DNA of 54,483 bases from an uncultured Mucilaginibacter sp. (lineage in GTDB: Bacteria; Bacteroidota; Bacteroidia; Sphingobacteriales; Sphingobacteriaceae). The first letter of the stretch is position 1; every line of letters begins with the position of its first letter. The notes under the pieces were generated by a model, which saw only the letters and a list, made by a program, of their open reading frames with translations, was not told the DNA's origin and did not search any database. Where the stretch lies: the NCBI GenBank assembly GCA_903866915.1, contig CAIPPO010000093.1:1-54483 (forward strand), written 5' to 3'. Positions 43,971-53,073 of this stretch are shown piece after piece. A program made the position numbers and the translations under genes.

Positions 43971-44153
43971 ATGATCACAATGACAAAATTTACGAACACC
44001 CATGCGAATTCAATTTGTTACAAGTGCAAGAGTAAAATGAATTACCGCATACACCGACCTGTTATTCTAAAAATTTTCTTTCCATTTCTACCCATTAAAG
44101 TATTCTATTGCTTTGTTTGTCTTAGCAAGCGCTATCTATTGCGTAAAGAATAA
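43971..44153 (+). CDS. 60-residue CxxC...CxxC microprotein
   Basis: A very small basic protein with two zinc-binding pairs: C17-x-x-C20 (SICYKCKSK) and a second pair in FYCFVCLSK near residues 47-50. Between them is a conserved-looking IHRPVILKIFFPFLPIKVF stretch. The CxxC-linker-CxxC layout is that of a one-site zinc ribbon, and the HRP...K...FPFLPIK core resembles small uncharacterised proteins I associate with Sphingobacteriaceae and Hymenobacter relatives; that recollection is unchecked. The hydrophobic centre could touch a membrane. A second methionine at codon 4 is an alternative start. No function known. Confidence 0.6.
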   Translation: MITMTKFTNTHANSICYKCKSKMNYRIHRPVILKIFFPFLPIKVFYCFVCLSKRYLLRKE

Positions 44154-44167
44154 TGGTGAGGGCTAAA

Positions 44168-44208
44168 TAAAAAAGCCCGCGGGTAATATTATTACCACTG
44201 TGCGGGCT
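44168..44208 (-). terminator. Nested hairpin terminator of the PorV-like gene
   Basis: An outer stem AGCCCGC/GCGGGCT (44174-44180, 44202-44208) encloses an inner perfect palindrome GGTAATA-T-TATTACC (44182-44196). On the minus strand the structure is followed by TTTTTT. It lies about 145 bases after the PorV-like stop, and also just after the microprotein stop on the plus strand. Confidence 0.75.
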
Positions 44209-44351
44209 CATTCTACACTTCAAAACAATTAATTGAACAAATTTATCAGAATCACTAAAACCAGTAAACTACATAAATATGTAGCTTATTAATTTTTTGC
44301 AAAGGGTAATACACTTTCTAAACGGCATGTTGTTTATTTACAGAATTAATT

Positions 44352-45497
44352 TTAATTGCTAAAACTGTACGAGAGAGTAAAGCATAAAGTATTGCCAAGC
44401 GGGCTGTAAACTTCCCTCCCGCTCATATACGAAAAATCGAAATTGAAATTAGCTGCACGAAACCCTACCCCGGCGGTCCAAAGCCGTTCATCACCCAGGT
44501 AGGGGTCGCGGTAAATAAAACCACAGCGCAGTGAGAATTGATTATGGTAACAAAATTCCATACCTGCGTTATAGGTAAGATCTTTAAGTTGCCCTATGAT
44601 TCCTCCCGGAACATTGCTGAAAGCAGCGAATAATCCGGCTGGCATCGAATAGTCTTGCGACACAGGTTTCAGATATTGGCCGGTCACATTATCATAATTG
44701 TAATTAGGCACGAGCAATTTGTTAATATCGAGCGTAAAGCCCATTTCAGCGTCTTCATCAACAGCACCATAGTTTGCGATTCCAATTTTAAGATTGGCCG
44801 GTAATAGCGAGGCATAAGCTGAAGAGGTATACCTGAACTTTGTACCAAGATTAGCGAGGTGTAAGCCTACTGCAAAGCCCTCATTATTTGTAGCCTGATC
44901 GTTAAATTGTTTATAATAAAACGAGATATCTGTCGAGAAAGCTGCACCTGCTTCGGCAACCTGCTCGGCTGGTAAGGATATGCTCCCAAGAGACGAAAAA
45001 ATATAGCGCCATGATAAGGCCACTGAAAACCGATCACCAAATTTCCTCGAGGCCGACCAATCCCATGCCAGTTCGGCAGGATGGTAAGTTCCGTAGTTAT
45101 TTTGCTCGGCGTCTGTGAGATTTATGGATCCGAGGTCAAAATACCTGAAAGAGCTGCCTATCGCCCATTTATTATCTATCATCTCTGAAAATGATATTCC
45201 TTTCAAACTCAATCCTTCAGTGATTGAAGGCATCCAGGGAGTATAATAGATCGAAAATGTTGGCCCCGAATCGATAAATGATAACTTTGCCGGATTCCAG
45301 AAATTCGCATTGACATCGGCAGGGATTGCTACCCCGGCTCCTCCCATGGCACTTGAGCGGGCATCGGTTCCAATATTAACAAAAGGTACAGCTGTTTGTG
45401 ATGATGAATAATTGACCGTATTGGTTTGCCCTTTTACCCTGATTACTATCAGAAATGTTAAGACTATTACAAGTGCTATCCTGGCTTTTTTTTTCAT
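44352..45497 (-). CDS. PorV-like type IX secretion system outer-membrane protein
   Basis: About 381 residues from the ATG at 45495-45497, giving a signal peptide MKKKARIALVIVLTFLIVIRVKGQ; the frame opens 8 codons earlier. The mature start FVNIGTDARSSAMGGAGVA, then DVNANFWNPAKLSFIDSG and SIYYTPWMP, matches PorV/LptO of the FadL-like barrels. It ends with strand-like FNFDFSYMSGREV and LCFTLSYSFSN. PorV collects T9SS cargo at the outer-membrane translocon and hands it to the attachment machinery. Two T9SS cargo genes lie about 1 kb away. Whether it is the main PorV or a dedicated paralog cannot be told here. Confidence 0.85.
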   Translation of the reverse strand: MKKKARIALVIVLTFLIVIRVKGQTNTVNYSSSQTAVPFVNIGTDARSSAMGGAGVAIPADVNANFWNPAKLSFIDSGPTFSIYYTPWMPSITEGLSLKGISFSEMIDNKWAIGSSFRYFDLGSINLTDAEQNNYGTYHPAELAWDWSASRKFGDRFSVALSWRYIFSSLGSISLPAEQVAEAGAAFSTDISFYYKQFNDQATNNEGFAVGLHLANLGTKFRYTSSAYASLLPANLKIGIANYGAVDEDAEMGFTLDINKLLVPNYNYDNVTGQYLKPVSQDYSMPAGLFAAFSNVPGGIIGQLKDLTYNAGMEFCYHNQFSLRCGFIYRDPYLGDERLWTAGVGFRAANFNFDFSYMSGREVYSPLGNTLCFTLSYSFSN

Positions 45498-45567
45498 TTC
45501 AGCTTCGTAGTGATATGGCAATTGCTAATGGAATAGCCATGGGCTAAAATAACCTCGCTTTGAGCGA

Positions 45568-45581
45568 TAAAAAACTACAAA
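45568..45581 (-). promoter_or_regulatory. Element TTTGTAGTTTTTTA upstream of the PorV-like gene
   Basis: On the minus strand this 14-base string lies 71 bases before the PorV-like start codon. The identical string precedes the second cargo gene, and a close variant precedes the first, suggesting a shared regulator or promoter part. Confidence 0.35.
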
Positions 45582-45634
45582 CTTGGGTGGTAAGGGAATA
45601 GAAAATAATGATAAAAATACCTTACAAGGGAAAA

Positions 45635-46042
45635 TCAATAATTACGGAGTTTCAATTGTTCTTCGTAATTCAAAAGATGAAGATTAACCGATGATTTTAA
45701 ATGAACGATATCAAAAGGCTTTGCGATGAACTTGTCAATATCCGGACTAAAAGTAGTGAAGTCGCTGTAACTATTGAAACTGGCTGAAATCATGAACACC
45801 GGTCGTCTGGCAATATTTTGTTGCATTTCCTGCGTCCGTATATATTTGGCGACACCATAGCCATCAATAAGCGGTAAATTCAGATCCAGCAGGAAAAGTG
45901 AATAGGATTCCTTTTTGATTTTGCCGATCCCCTGCTCGCCGTCAAAAGCGAAATCCAATTCAAACGGCTCTGATTTAAATATGTATTTATAGATCAGAAT
46001 ATTCAGACTATCGTCTTCGACGATTAAAATTTTACTGCTCAT
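45635..46042 (-). CDS. Single-domain response regulator receiver
   Basis: A 135-residue stand-alone receiver: acidic D10-D11 (IVEDDS), phosphoacceptor D53 (LLDLNLPLIDG), switch residues S86/S88 (MISAS) and K108 (FIAKPF). No output domain follows; the last 20 residues are a helical tail. It lies 9 bases after a small membrane protein gene and upstream of the PorV-like gene on the same strand, 137 bases apart. Its kinase is not in the window. The location among T9SS genes makes a local signalling role possible but not demonstrated. Confidence 0.88.
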   Translation of the reverse strand: MSSKILIVEDDSLNILIYKYIFKSEPFELDFAFDGEQGIGKIKKESYSLFLLDLNLPLIDGYGVAKYIRTQEMQQNIARRPVFMISASFNSYSDFTTFSPDIDKFIAKPFDIVHLKSSVNLHLLNYEEQLKLRNY

Positions 46043-46051
46043 ACCTAAAAA

Positions 46052-46297
46052 TTATTTGAATAACAGTACCAAAACCAGGGTTGAAACTATACCTACAACG
46101 AAACTGATCAATGCATAAATCAGTTCGAAGGGTATTGCTTTTACCAGTCTTTCGTTGCTTATTCTTTTAAATATTTCACGATTGTCAATTAGCTTATACC
46201 CAGCTAATAAACCGAGAGCTATTGTCACTACTGCAGCTGTTTCCAGCATTTTCCATTGGAAAAGTGTTGTCGAATTTATTATTGTAAGTGTTATCAT
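46052..46297 (-). CDS. Small two-helix membrane protein
   Basis: A hydrophobic protein of 81 residues if started at the methionine of MITLTIINSTTLFQW (46295-46297). The frame is open further upstream, to 46465, but those extra 56 residues look noncoding; a still shorter start at MLETAAVVT (65 residues) is also possible. Two membrane segments, ETAAVVTIALGLLAGYKL and LIYALISFVVGIVSTLVLVL, are joined by a charged loop (DNREIFKRISNERLVKAIPF). I do not recognise the family. It immediately precedes the receiver gene (9 bases) and is probably cotranscribed with it. Confidence 0.5.
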   Translation of the reverse strand: MITLTIINSTTLFQWKMLETAAVVTIALGLLAGYKLIDNREIFKRISNERLVKAIPFELIYALISFVVGIVSTLVLVLLFK

Positions 46298-46518
46298 ACC
46301 CACAATATTAGGTCTTGGAATTGTAGCAATACGCCTAAATGAGTGGGTGGCAATTATTACGGTGTGAATGTATCTTTTGGTTAAGTAAAGGTTTTCAAGT
46401 GAGTAGTAAAAACAACTGAAAAAGGTAGGTTGTGAAGCAAAATCAGTGTAAGGTGATTTTTTCAAACAGTTGTATAACAGTAAATTATGGGCAATTCAAC
46501 AGGAAATTTAGTCCAAAC

Positions 46519-46541
46519 CAACCATTTTTGGTAGTATTTTG
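46519..46541 (+). promoter_or_regulatory. Conserved upstream block of the first cargo gene
   Basis: The block CAACCATTTTTGGTAG with the following TATTTTG lies about 30-50 bases before the first cargo start and aligns with CAACCATTTTTTGTAG before the second. The bases ACTGAAATTTGGGT just before both ATGs are also identical, so the duplication included the control region. Confidence 0.5.
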
Positions 46542-46568
46542 GCATAATAAATCGACTGAAATTTGGGT

Positions 46569-49500
46569 ATGAAAAAAATAGTCATACTCATCGCAGCATT
46601 TTTCTTAATTGGATCCAATATTTGTTTGGCGGCAAATTATTACCAGACAACAGGTGGTACCGTTTGGAGCAATACAACATCATGGTCTACATCGTCTTCC
46701 TCAATTATCAGGCCTGCTACTCCCCCCGGCTCTTCTGATATCGTAACCATTTATCCTGATAAATATGGCGCTATGACAGTGTCCTCTTCCGTCACCATAC
46801 TAGGGTTAAATGTAAATTTTAGTTTAAATACGAACAATACCGGTAATATCATTAGTAATAGTAGTAACCTTCCGTTTAGTGTAACTGGTGCAACAAATAT
46901 TACTATGACAAGTACTTCTTCCAATCTGAACGTTAGCGCATCTTTTTATGCATCAGGCACTGCCAGCTTTGCTTTTAATACTTTTAATTTACAATTCCCA
47001 ATAAAAAATGGTAACAGCCTGGTTTGTAAATTTCAAGCGCCAACCATAACGTTTTCTGGTAATGTTACTACATCAAGCAGTGGTGCTGTTTCAAACATCC
47101 TATCCTATTTAACAATGGATTTTTTGGCCGGAACAACTGTTTCTACCAATGGTAGTGCCAATTGTACCATTGGCTCAAGTACTGCTTTAGCTGCCAATGT
47201 CAATCCTGCGTCAACCTGGTCCTTTATATTGGAGTCTGCTGTATCTCCTGCCTATACAACTCTCAATACAACCTTAACAAATACCTTCAGCAGCTTACCA
47301 GCTATCTATAAAAACTATATCAATTTCGCAAATACAAGTACACGCGTAATCTATATAGCAAGCTCTAACCAATCCATTTATACTACATCAACCCCTAATT
47401 TGACGGGTGCAAGCAGCAGTACATCATTTAGGTATAATGCCATTAAAATTGCCAATAATACCGGGGTAGCAACAGTAATTGGTGGCACCCTCATTACTAT
47501 TAATGGTTTTACCAATGCCACTACTAATTCCGGCACAAATTATATTGATTTCACTACCAATGCCACAACTTTGAATTTAATTGGCACTATTCAAACAGTT
47601 CAAACTACAAGTACCGGTAACCCAACTAAATTTTACAATCTTACCCTTAACACCAGCATAAGCGCTAATTTCATAGGTTCAGCTGGATTTGCTGTAGCAA
47701 GTCAGGGAGTTGTAGCGCTCAACTCCGGCGGATCATTTGGATGCAGTAGTATGTTCACACTACTTTCCGATGTAAATGGCTCTGCCTCAATTGCGCAGGT
47801 ATTGAATGGTGGTACTATGAATGGGTATTTTACGGTTCAGCGCTATTTGAGTGGTAGCAGCTCAGGTGTAAATTACCGGGGCTATCGTTTGCTTTCTTCG
47901 GCTGTCAATGTTGGTAACCTCGTTTATAATTATGATAATCTTACACATTGTAACGGGGCAACTTTTATAACAGGCCCTGGCGGTAGCGCAAACGGTTTCG
48001 ACAAGGATGGCAATCCAACGATCTATTTTTTTGACGACGCGTCTGCACCCTCCGATGCCAGTTTTACAAGTGGCAACTGGTATGGTGTAACAAATTTAAG
48101 TACCCCTTATAACAGTGGTTTTAGCACAAGTGGTGATTCTACTTATGATTATAATTATTCAGGAAATGGCTATCTCCTATTTTTCCGTGGCTCGCGAAGC
48201 ACGGGTAATCCTTACAATCCAGCAAGTTTAGCACTTCCTTCTACGCTTAATGATGTTGGCATACCCAATGTCAGGGATGTTACCGTCCTTAAATTTAACA
48301 ATCAATACCTGGAATACACCAACGATACAACAACTAATGCTGCCGTAAGAGGATTTAATCTGCTGGGAAACCCCTATGCCTGTACCATCGACTGGAATAC
48401 CAGTACTTCGGGAGGTATCGACATGACGAATGTATCGAATACCATTTATACGCTTAACCTCAATGGCACTTACGGTACCTACCAATGGGATGGCGCAACG
48501 GGCACAGCAACCAATAATGGCTCCAGGTATATTGCCAGCGGACAGGGATTTTTTGTACAGGCTACCGCAGCTGCCCCAACATTTACTTTTACTGAAAATG
48601 CAAAAACCCTAACCTCAGGGTTTAACCCTGTACAAGGTGCTACAACGGCTGGTACACAACTGGCCACTATACTGCCAACTGCCAATCAGTATCTAATACT
48701 TTCTTTGATAAAAGATACCATTAATTTTGAAGATAGCTTCATCGGTTTTAATAAAAATGCCAGCCCTAAATTGGTTGCTAATGAGGATGCACGCTATTTA
48801 AATGGTTCGAGCAAAGTACATTTAGCTACACTTTCGTCAGATAATGCTAAACTCGCTATCAATCGCCAGCCCCTGCCAACTTCTGACATTACTTCGATAC
48901 CATTGATTGTTACTGCTAATTCCGATGGTACTTATCAATTAAATCTGAAAGAATTTAGCGGCATACCGTCAATTTACCAGGTTTATTTAAAAGACAACTA
49001 CCTGAAAGATTCAGTTAATTTGAGAATGCATCCTAACTATACTTTTTCAATAAGTAATAGTGATAAATTTAGTTATGGTACCAAACGCTTTGTGTTGCTG
49101 ATCAAGGAAGATACTTCATTGATGGTAAAACTTAAAACTTTTAAGGCTAAGCCAAATTTTACAAAAATGGTGTCAGTAAACTGGGAAACACTTAACGAGT
49201 TTAACTATACCCACTTTGCCGTTGAGAGAAGTGCCGATCAGGGTAAAACCTATATAACTATTGATTCGCTGATTTCGTCCAATACCGGCAATTATAACTT
49301 TACCGATCAGCAACCAATCAATGGAACAATACTCTATCGTCTTAAAATGACCGACCTAAATGGCTACATTTCTTATTCGACACCCGTAAAAATTAGTTAT
49401 AACAGCGATGTTTTGCAAACAGCGATCATTGTTTATCCCAATCCAGCTGCCAATCAAATTACAATCGCTGTCAACAATAGCTCTGGGCAACAGCCAACTA

Positions 49501-49676
49501 AAGGCTATACCATTAAAATATTCAATGAAGCTGGTATAGAGGTATTAAATGCAACTTCAGCAATCAATAGCTGGCAGGGAAATGTAAGTAAACTACATGT
49601 TGGTACCTATATGATACAGGTATTTGATAATAAAGCTTTTTCGCCGGTTGGCAACGGTAAATTCGTAAAACAATAG
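46569..49676 (+). CDS. T9SS-exported surface protein, paralog 1
   Basis: A 1035-residue secreted protein (the ATG at 46569 is used; a TTG two codons earlier is not needed). Signal peptide MKKIVILIAAFFLIGSNICLA. It opens NYYQTTGGTVWSNTTSWS and continues as a long Ser/Thr/Asn/Gly-rich beta region, as in adhesin-like or beta-helix proteins. A middle block contains VQRYLSGSSSGVNYRGYRLL, GNPTIYFFDD and GFNLLGNPYACTIDWN; GFFVQATAAAPTFTF leads on to a fibronectin-like segment (VSVNWETLNEFNYTHFAVERS). The last 80 residues, from IIVYPNPAANQITI to GKFVKQ, are a type-A T9SS sorting domain. No catalytic motif was recognised; binding role inferred. Confidence 0.85.
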   Translation: MKKIVILIAAFFLIGSNICLAANYYQTTGGTVWSNTTSWSTSSSSIIRPATPPGSSDIVTIYPDKYGAMTVSSSVTILGLNVNFSLNTNNTGNIISNSSNLPFSVTGATNITMTSTSSNLNVSASFYASGTASFAFNTFNLQFPIKNGNSLVCKFQAPTITFSGNVTTSSSGAVSNILSYLTMDFLAGTTVSTNGSANCTIGSSTALAANVNPASTWSFILESAVSPAYTTLNTTLTNTFSSLPAIYKNYINFANTSTRVIYIASSNQSIYTTSTPNLTGASSSTSFRYNAIKIANNTGVATVIGGTLITINGFTNATTNSGTNYIDFTTNATTLNLIGTIQTVQTTSTGNPTKFYNLTLNTSISANFIGSAGFAVASQGVVALNSGGSFGCSSMFTLLSDVNGSASIAQVLNGGTMNGYFTVQRYLSGSSSGVNYRGYRLLSSAVNVGNLVYNYDNLTHCNGATFITGPGGSANGFDKDGNPTIYFFDDASAPSDASFTSGNWYGVTNLSTPYNSGFSTSGDSTYDYNYSGNGYLLFFRGSRSTGNPYNPASLALPSTLNDVGIPNVRDVTVLKFNNQYLEYTNDTTTNAAVRGFNLLGNPYACTIDWNTSTSGGIDMTNVSNTIYTLNLNGTYGTYQWDGATGTATNNGSRYIASGQGFFVQATAAAPTFTFTENAKTLTSGFNPVQGATTAGTQLATILPTANQYLILSLIKDTINFEDSFIGFNKNASPKLVANEDARYLNGSSKVHLATLSSDNAKLAINRQPLPTSDITSIPLIVTANSDGTYQLNLKEFSGIPSIYQVYLKDNYLKDSVNLRMHPNYTFSISNSDKFSYGTKRFVLLIKEDTSLMVKLKTFKAKPNFTKMVSVNWETLNEFNYTHFAVERSADQGKTYITIDSLISSNTGNYNFTDQQPINGTILYRLKMTDLNGYISYSTPVKISYNSDVLQTAIIVYPNPAANQITIAVNNSSGQQPTKGYTIKIFNEAGIEVLNATSAINSWQGNVSKLHVGTYMIQVFDNKAFSPVGNGKFVKQ

Positions 49677-49735
49677 TAGGGTATTTACCAGCAGGTCTAT
49701 TAGAGCTGTTCCATTGAAAAAGTTCGGAAACTTAG

Positions 49736-49793
49736 TATGCTTTTGACGAATGACCGGTGAGTTTTATCGCTTACCATTCGTCAATTTAGCATA
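49736..49793. repeat. Long imperfect hairpin between the two cargo genes
   Basis: TTGACGAATG (49743-49752) and its exact complement (49775-49784) form the core; an inner GGTGAG/CTTACC and an outer TATGCT/AGCATA (49736-49741, 49788-49793) extend it to nearly 60 bases. There is no T run, so terminator function is uncertain. It may be a 3'-end stabiliser of paralog 1 mRNA or a repeat element. Confidence 0.55.
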
Positions 49794-49893
49794 ACAATGA
49801 TTGGGACGCCGTCCTTTGTAAGTTAAAATTTAAAATACCAAACCAGTTTAAAATAAAACAGATCAATACTATACCGGCCACAATCCGCTGATT

Positions 49894-49916
49894 CAACCAT
49901 TTTTTGTAGTTTTTTA
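49894..49916 (+). promoter_or_regulatory. Conserved upstream block of the second cargo gene
   Basis: CAACCATTTTTTGTAG followed by TTTTTTA lies 28-50 bases before the start codon. Its last 14 bases are identical to the element upstream of the PorV-like gene. Confidence 0.45.
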
Positions 49917-49943
49917 AGGGGCCCCTCTAACTGAAATTTGGGT

Positions 49944-52900
49944 ATGAAAAAAATAGTCATCCTCCTCGCAGCATTTTTCTTGTTTTCATACCACAATTGT
50001 TTTGGAGCAAACTATTATCAAATTGCCGCAGGAAATTGGAATAGCTTGTCGATTTGGTCCAGCGCTCAGGGAAGCTCTGCAGACAAGTCTATCTTACCTG
50101 GTAGCGCAGATAATGTTTATTTATACCCTGATATTTATGGATCTGTGTCCATTCCCTCCGGATATACTCCAGGTTCAATAGCTAATTTATATATCTATGT
50201 TGGGTCAACAACTACGAATTTTACTGGTACGATGATTACCAATAGTAGCAATAGCATATTATCGGTTTCCGGGGCAACAAATTTATATTTTCAAGCTACC
50301 AGTAGTATTATAACAATAACAGTCAGTTTCATAGCTTCCGGCACCGGAGGTTTTACCTTCAATAATTTCAATTTACAGTTTCCCTCACAACCCGGCAACA
50401 GTGCTATTTGTAAATTTCAGTCTCCAACAGTTACCTTTAATGGCACTGTAACCTGTTCAGCAAGTGGCATTAACCTTAATAACACTTCCAATCTGACCAT
50501 GGATTTTTTGAATGGTACAGTTGTTAATAGCAATGGCACAATTGGATCATTTCCATCCTCGCAAAGTTTTGTCAGTTCCTCATGTAAATGGAACTTTTTG
50601 CTTGAAAGCGGTGCTACTTTAAATCTGGCAGGCACAAGTACTTTCGGAAGTTTATCATCCTATTTTATTAATTATATCAATTTCGTATCGAGCTCTACAG
50701 TAAACTATACCGGTACGGCTGCTCAGAACATATACACAACTTCAACCCCCAATCTCGCGGGCGCAAGCAGCTCTACCACTTTTGGTTATAGTAATTTAAA
50801 AATAGCCAATACCGCAGGCATCGCTAGTGTGTTATCCGGAACCCTGAATGTTTCCGGTAATTTCACCAATGCCACTGGCAATTCCGGTACTAATTATATT
50901 GATTTTACAACAAATGCTACCACACTAAACTTAACCGGCGGAACACAAACCATTAGTACCACAAGTACCGGCAATCAAACGAAATTTTATAACCTTACTG
51001 TTGCAAGTACCACTTCTGCAACACTATCCGGGGCGGCGGGATTTGCGATATCGAGTAAAGGTATATTAACGCTAAGTACCCCTGCAACCTTCGCCACAAC
51101 TGGTTTATTAACGCTGCTTTCTGATGTTAATGGCTGTGCCTCCTTTGCCCCGGTATTAAATAGTGGCAGTGTTACCGGCAATGTTATTGTTCAGCGCTAT
51201 TTGAGTGGCAGTAGTTCTGGAATAAATTACCGGGGATATCGCCTATTATCCTCTCCGGTTTATGTCGGTACTCTTACCGGCTATTCAAATTACGATAAAA
51301 TATCGAATCCCAATAGCGCAACTTTTTTAACAGGTACTGGTGGAACTACCAATGGGTTTGACCAGGCGGGGAATCCAACGATCTATTTTTTTAACGACTC
51401 TTTCACACCATCCAACACTAGTTTTATAAGCGGAAACTGGCTAGGGGTTAATAATTTAATTACTGGAACTGCCAATACATTCAATCTCAGCGGTCAGGGT
51501 AATGGTTTATATTATAATTTAACCGGGAACGGATACCTATTGTTTTTTAGGGGATCGCGTGGTACCGCGAGTCCATATAGCCCATCTTCTTTTGCCTTAA
51601 GTTCAACATTAAGCAACACAGGAACATTAACAATTGGTCAGGTAACGGTTTGTAGTTATAGTTACCTTAATAATCCCCCCTACCTGCGTTATCAAACTAC
51701 CAACAGCGGCAACGTTGCCGTACGGGGTTTTAACCTTGTTGGTAACCCTTATGCCTGCACCATTGATTGGAATACGAGCAATACCGGAGGTATCAGCAAA
51801 ACAAATGTTTCCAATACCATTTATACCCTTAACCTCAACGGTTCCTATGGCACCTACCAATGGAATGGAACTACAGGTACGTCTACTAACAACGGTTCAA
51901 GGTATATTGCCAGTGGCCAGGGATTTTTCGTAAAGGCAACGGCAGCCAGCCCAATACTTACATTTACCGAAAACGCGAAGGTAACCGGCGTCGGATTTAA
52001 TCCTGTACAAACAGGTTCATTAAGCAGTACGCAGCTTGCTGCCAATACTAACCAGCCGGACCAACATATTTTAGTAGCCATGAGCAAGGATACCTTCAAT
52101 TATGAGGAAAGCTTTATAGGCTTCCAAAAGAATGCAAGTTTTAACCTGGTTGAGAATGAAGACGGTCGATACCTGTATGGCTCCAGCAAGGTACATTTTG
52201 CAACTTTATCTGCTGATAACGCTAAACTGGCTATTAACAGGCAGCCGCTACCAACTTTGGGCACTTCAGTTATACCGTTGTCAGTTTCAGCAAGTTCGAA
52301 TGGTAGTTATAGTTTAAATCTTAAAGAGATTATCGGGATACCTTCAATTTACCAATTGATCCTTAAAGATAATTACCTAAAAGATTCGATCAACTTAAGG
52401 ACCCATTCAAATTATACTTTTATGATAAACAACAGCGATACCTTAAGCTACGGTTCATCACGCTTTGTGCTTATGATCAATGAGGACCCCTCTTTGATGG
52501 TCAGGCTGAACTCTTTCTCTGCGAAACCCAATTTTCCCGGTTCGGCAATAGTTAACTGGACAACACAAAATGAATTCAACTATACCAGGTTTGAAGTTGA
52601 AAAAAGCACCGATGGTGGTATTACTTATAACCAGTTAGATACACTGCTTTCGACAGGTGCAGGTAATTATAGTATTACGGACCCAAAACCAGGTAGTGGC
52701 ACAAGTTATTACCGGATTAAAATCACGGATCTAAATGGTACCATTACCTATTCAACGCCTGTAAAAATCAGTTATAACAAAGATGTTATGAATGCAGCTA
52801 TCATTATTTATCCAAACCCAGCCACCAGCCAAACAAACATTACAGTCAATACTTCCAACCAGCAACTTTCCCAGGTTTATATATTTAAAATTTTCAATGA

Positions 52901-53048
52901 ATCAGGAAGACAGGTGTTATCTGCTAAATCGTCGAGTGCCACCTGGCAAGCCAATTTAAACGGATTGGGGGTTGGTACCTATTTCGTCCAGGTATATGCA
53001 AATGAATCGCTGGACCAGATCGGAAAAGGCAAATTTGTTAAACAATAA
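49944..53048 (+). CDS. T9SS-exported surface protein, paralog 2
   Basis: A 1034-residue paralog of the preceding gene in the same order: signal peptide MKKIVILLAAFFLFSYHNCFG, an N-terminal NWNSLSIWSSAQG region, a Ser/Thr/Asn/Gly-rich beta region, VQRYLSGSSSGINYRGYRLL, GNPTIYFFND, GFNLVGNPYACTIDWN, GFFVKATAASPILTF, a fibronectin-like VNWTTQNEFNYTRFEVEKS, and a type-A T9SS sorting domain from IIIYPNPATSQTNI to GKFVKQ. The first 300 residues have diverged most, which would fit different ligands. Upstream bases are conserved with paralog 1. The start is the ATG, not the TTG two codons before. Converges with the LytTR regulator gene. Function unknown beyond surface export. Confidence 0.85.
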   Translation: MKKIVILLAAFFLFSYHNCFGANYYQIAAGNWNSLSIWSSAQGSSADKSILPGSADNVYLYPDIYGSVSIPSGYTPGSIANLYIYVGSTTTNFTGTMITNSSNSILSVSGATNLYFQATSSIITITVSFIASGTGGFTFNNFNLQFPSQPGNSAICKFQSPTVTFNGTVTCSASGINLNNTSNLTMDFLNGTVVNSNGTIGSFPSSQSFVSSSCKWNFLLESGATLNLAGTSTFGSLSSYFINYINFVSSSTVNYTGTAAQNIYTTSTPNLAGASSSTTFGYSNLKIANTAGIASVLSGTLNVSGNFTNATGNSGTNYIDFTTNATTLNLTGGTQTISTTSTGNQTKFYNLTVASTTSATLSGAAGFAISSKGILTLSTPATFATTGLLTLLSDVNGCASFAPVLNSGSVTGNVIVQRYLSGSSSGINYRGYRLLSSPVYVGTLTGYSNYDKISNPNSATFLTGTGGTTNGFDQAGNPTIYFFNDSFTPSNTSFISGNWLGVNNLITGTANTFNLSGQGNGLYYNLTGNGYLLFFRGSRGTASPYSPSSFALSSTLSNTGTLTIGQVTVCSYSYLNNPPYLRYQTTNSGNVAVRGFNLVGNPYACTIDWNTSNTGGISKTNVSNTIYTLNLNGSYGTYQWNGTTGTSTNNGSRYIASGQGFFVKATAASPILTFTENAKVTGVGFNPVQTGSLSSTQLAANTNQPDQHILVAMSKDTFNYEESFIGFQKNASFNLVENEDGRYLYGSSKVHFATLSADNAKLAINRQPLPTLGTSVIPLSVSASSNGSYSLNLKEIIGIPSIYQLILKDNYLKDSINLRTHSNYTFMINNSDTLSYGSSRFVLMINEDPSLMVRLNSFSAKPNFPGSAIVNWTTQNEFNYTRFEVEKSTDGGITYNQLDTLLSTGAGNYSITDPKPGSGTSYYRIKITDLNGTITYSTPVKISYNKDVMNAAIIIYPNPATSQTNITVNTSNQQLSQVYIFKIFNESGRQVLSAKSSSATWQANLNGLGVGTYFVQVYANESLDQIGKGKFVKQ

Positions 53049-53063
53049 GTTTAATAAACTTAT
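53045..53063. terminator. AT-only palindrome at the convergent gene ends
   Basis: ATAAGTTTA-A-TAAACTTAT is a perfect 9-bp palindrome overlapping the paralog 2 stop codon, 11 bases before the LytTR gene end. It could act as a weak bidirectional terminator; it lacks GC pairs. Confidence 0.35.
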
Positions 53064-53073
53064 CATAAGTAAC

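Noticed and set aside
46569..53048. Possible CRISPR or short tandem repeat array within the cargo genes
   Set aside because: Repetition is at protein level (Ser/Thr/Asn/Gly-rich strands) without regular spacer-separated DNA repeats.
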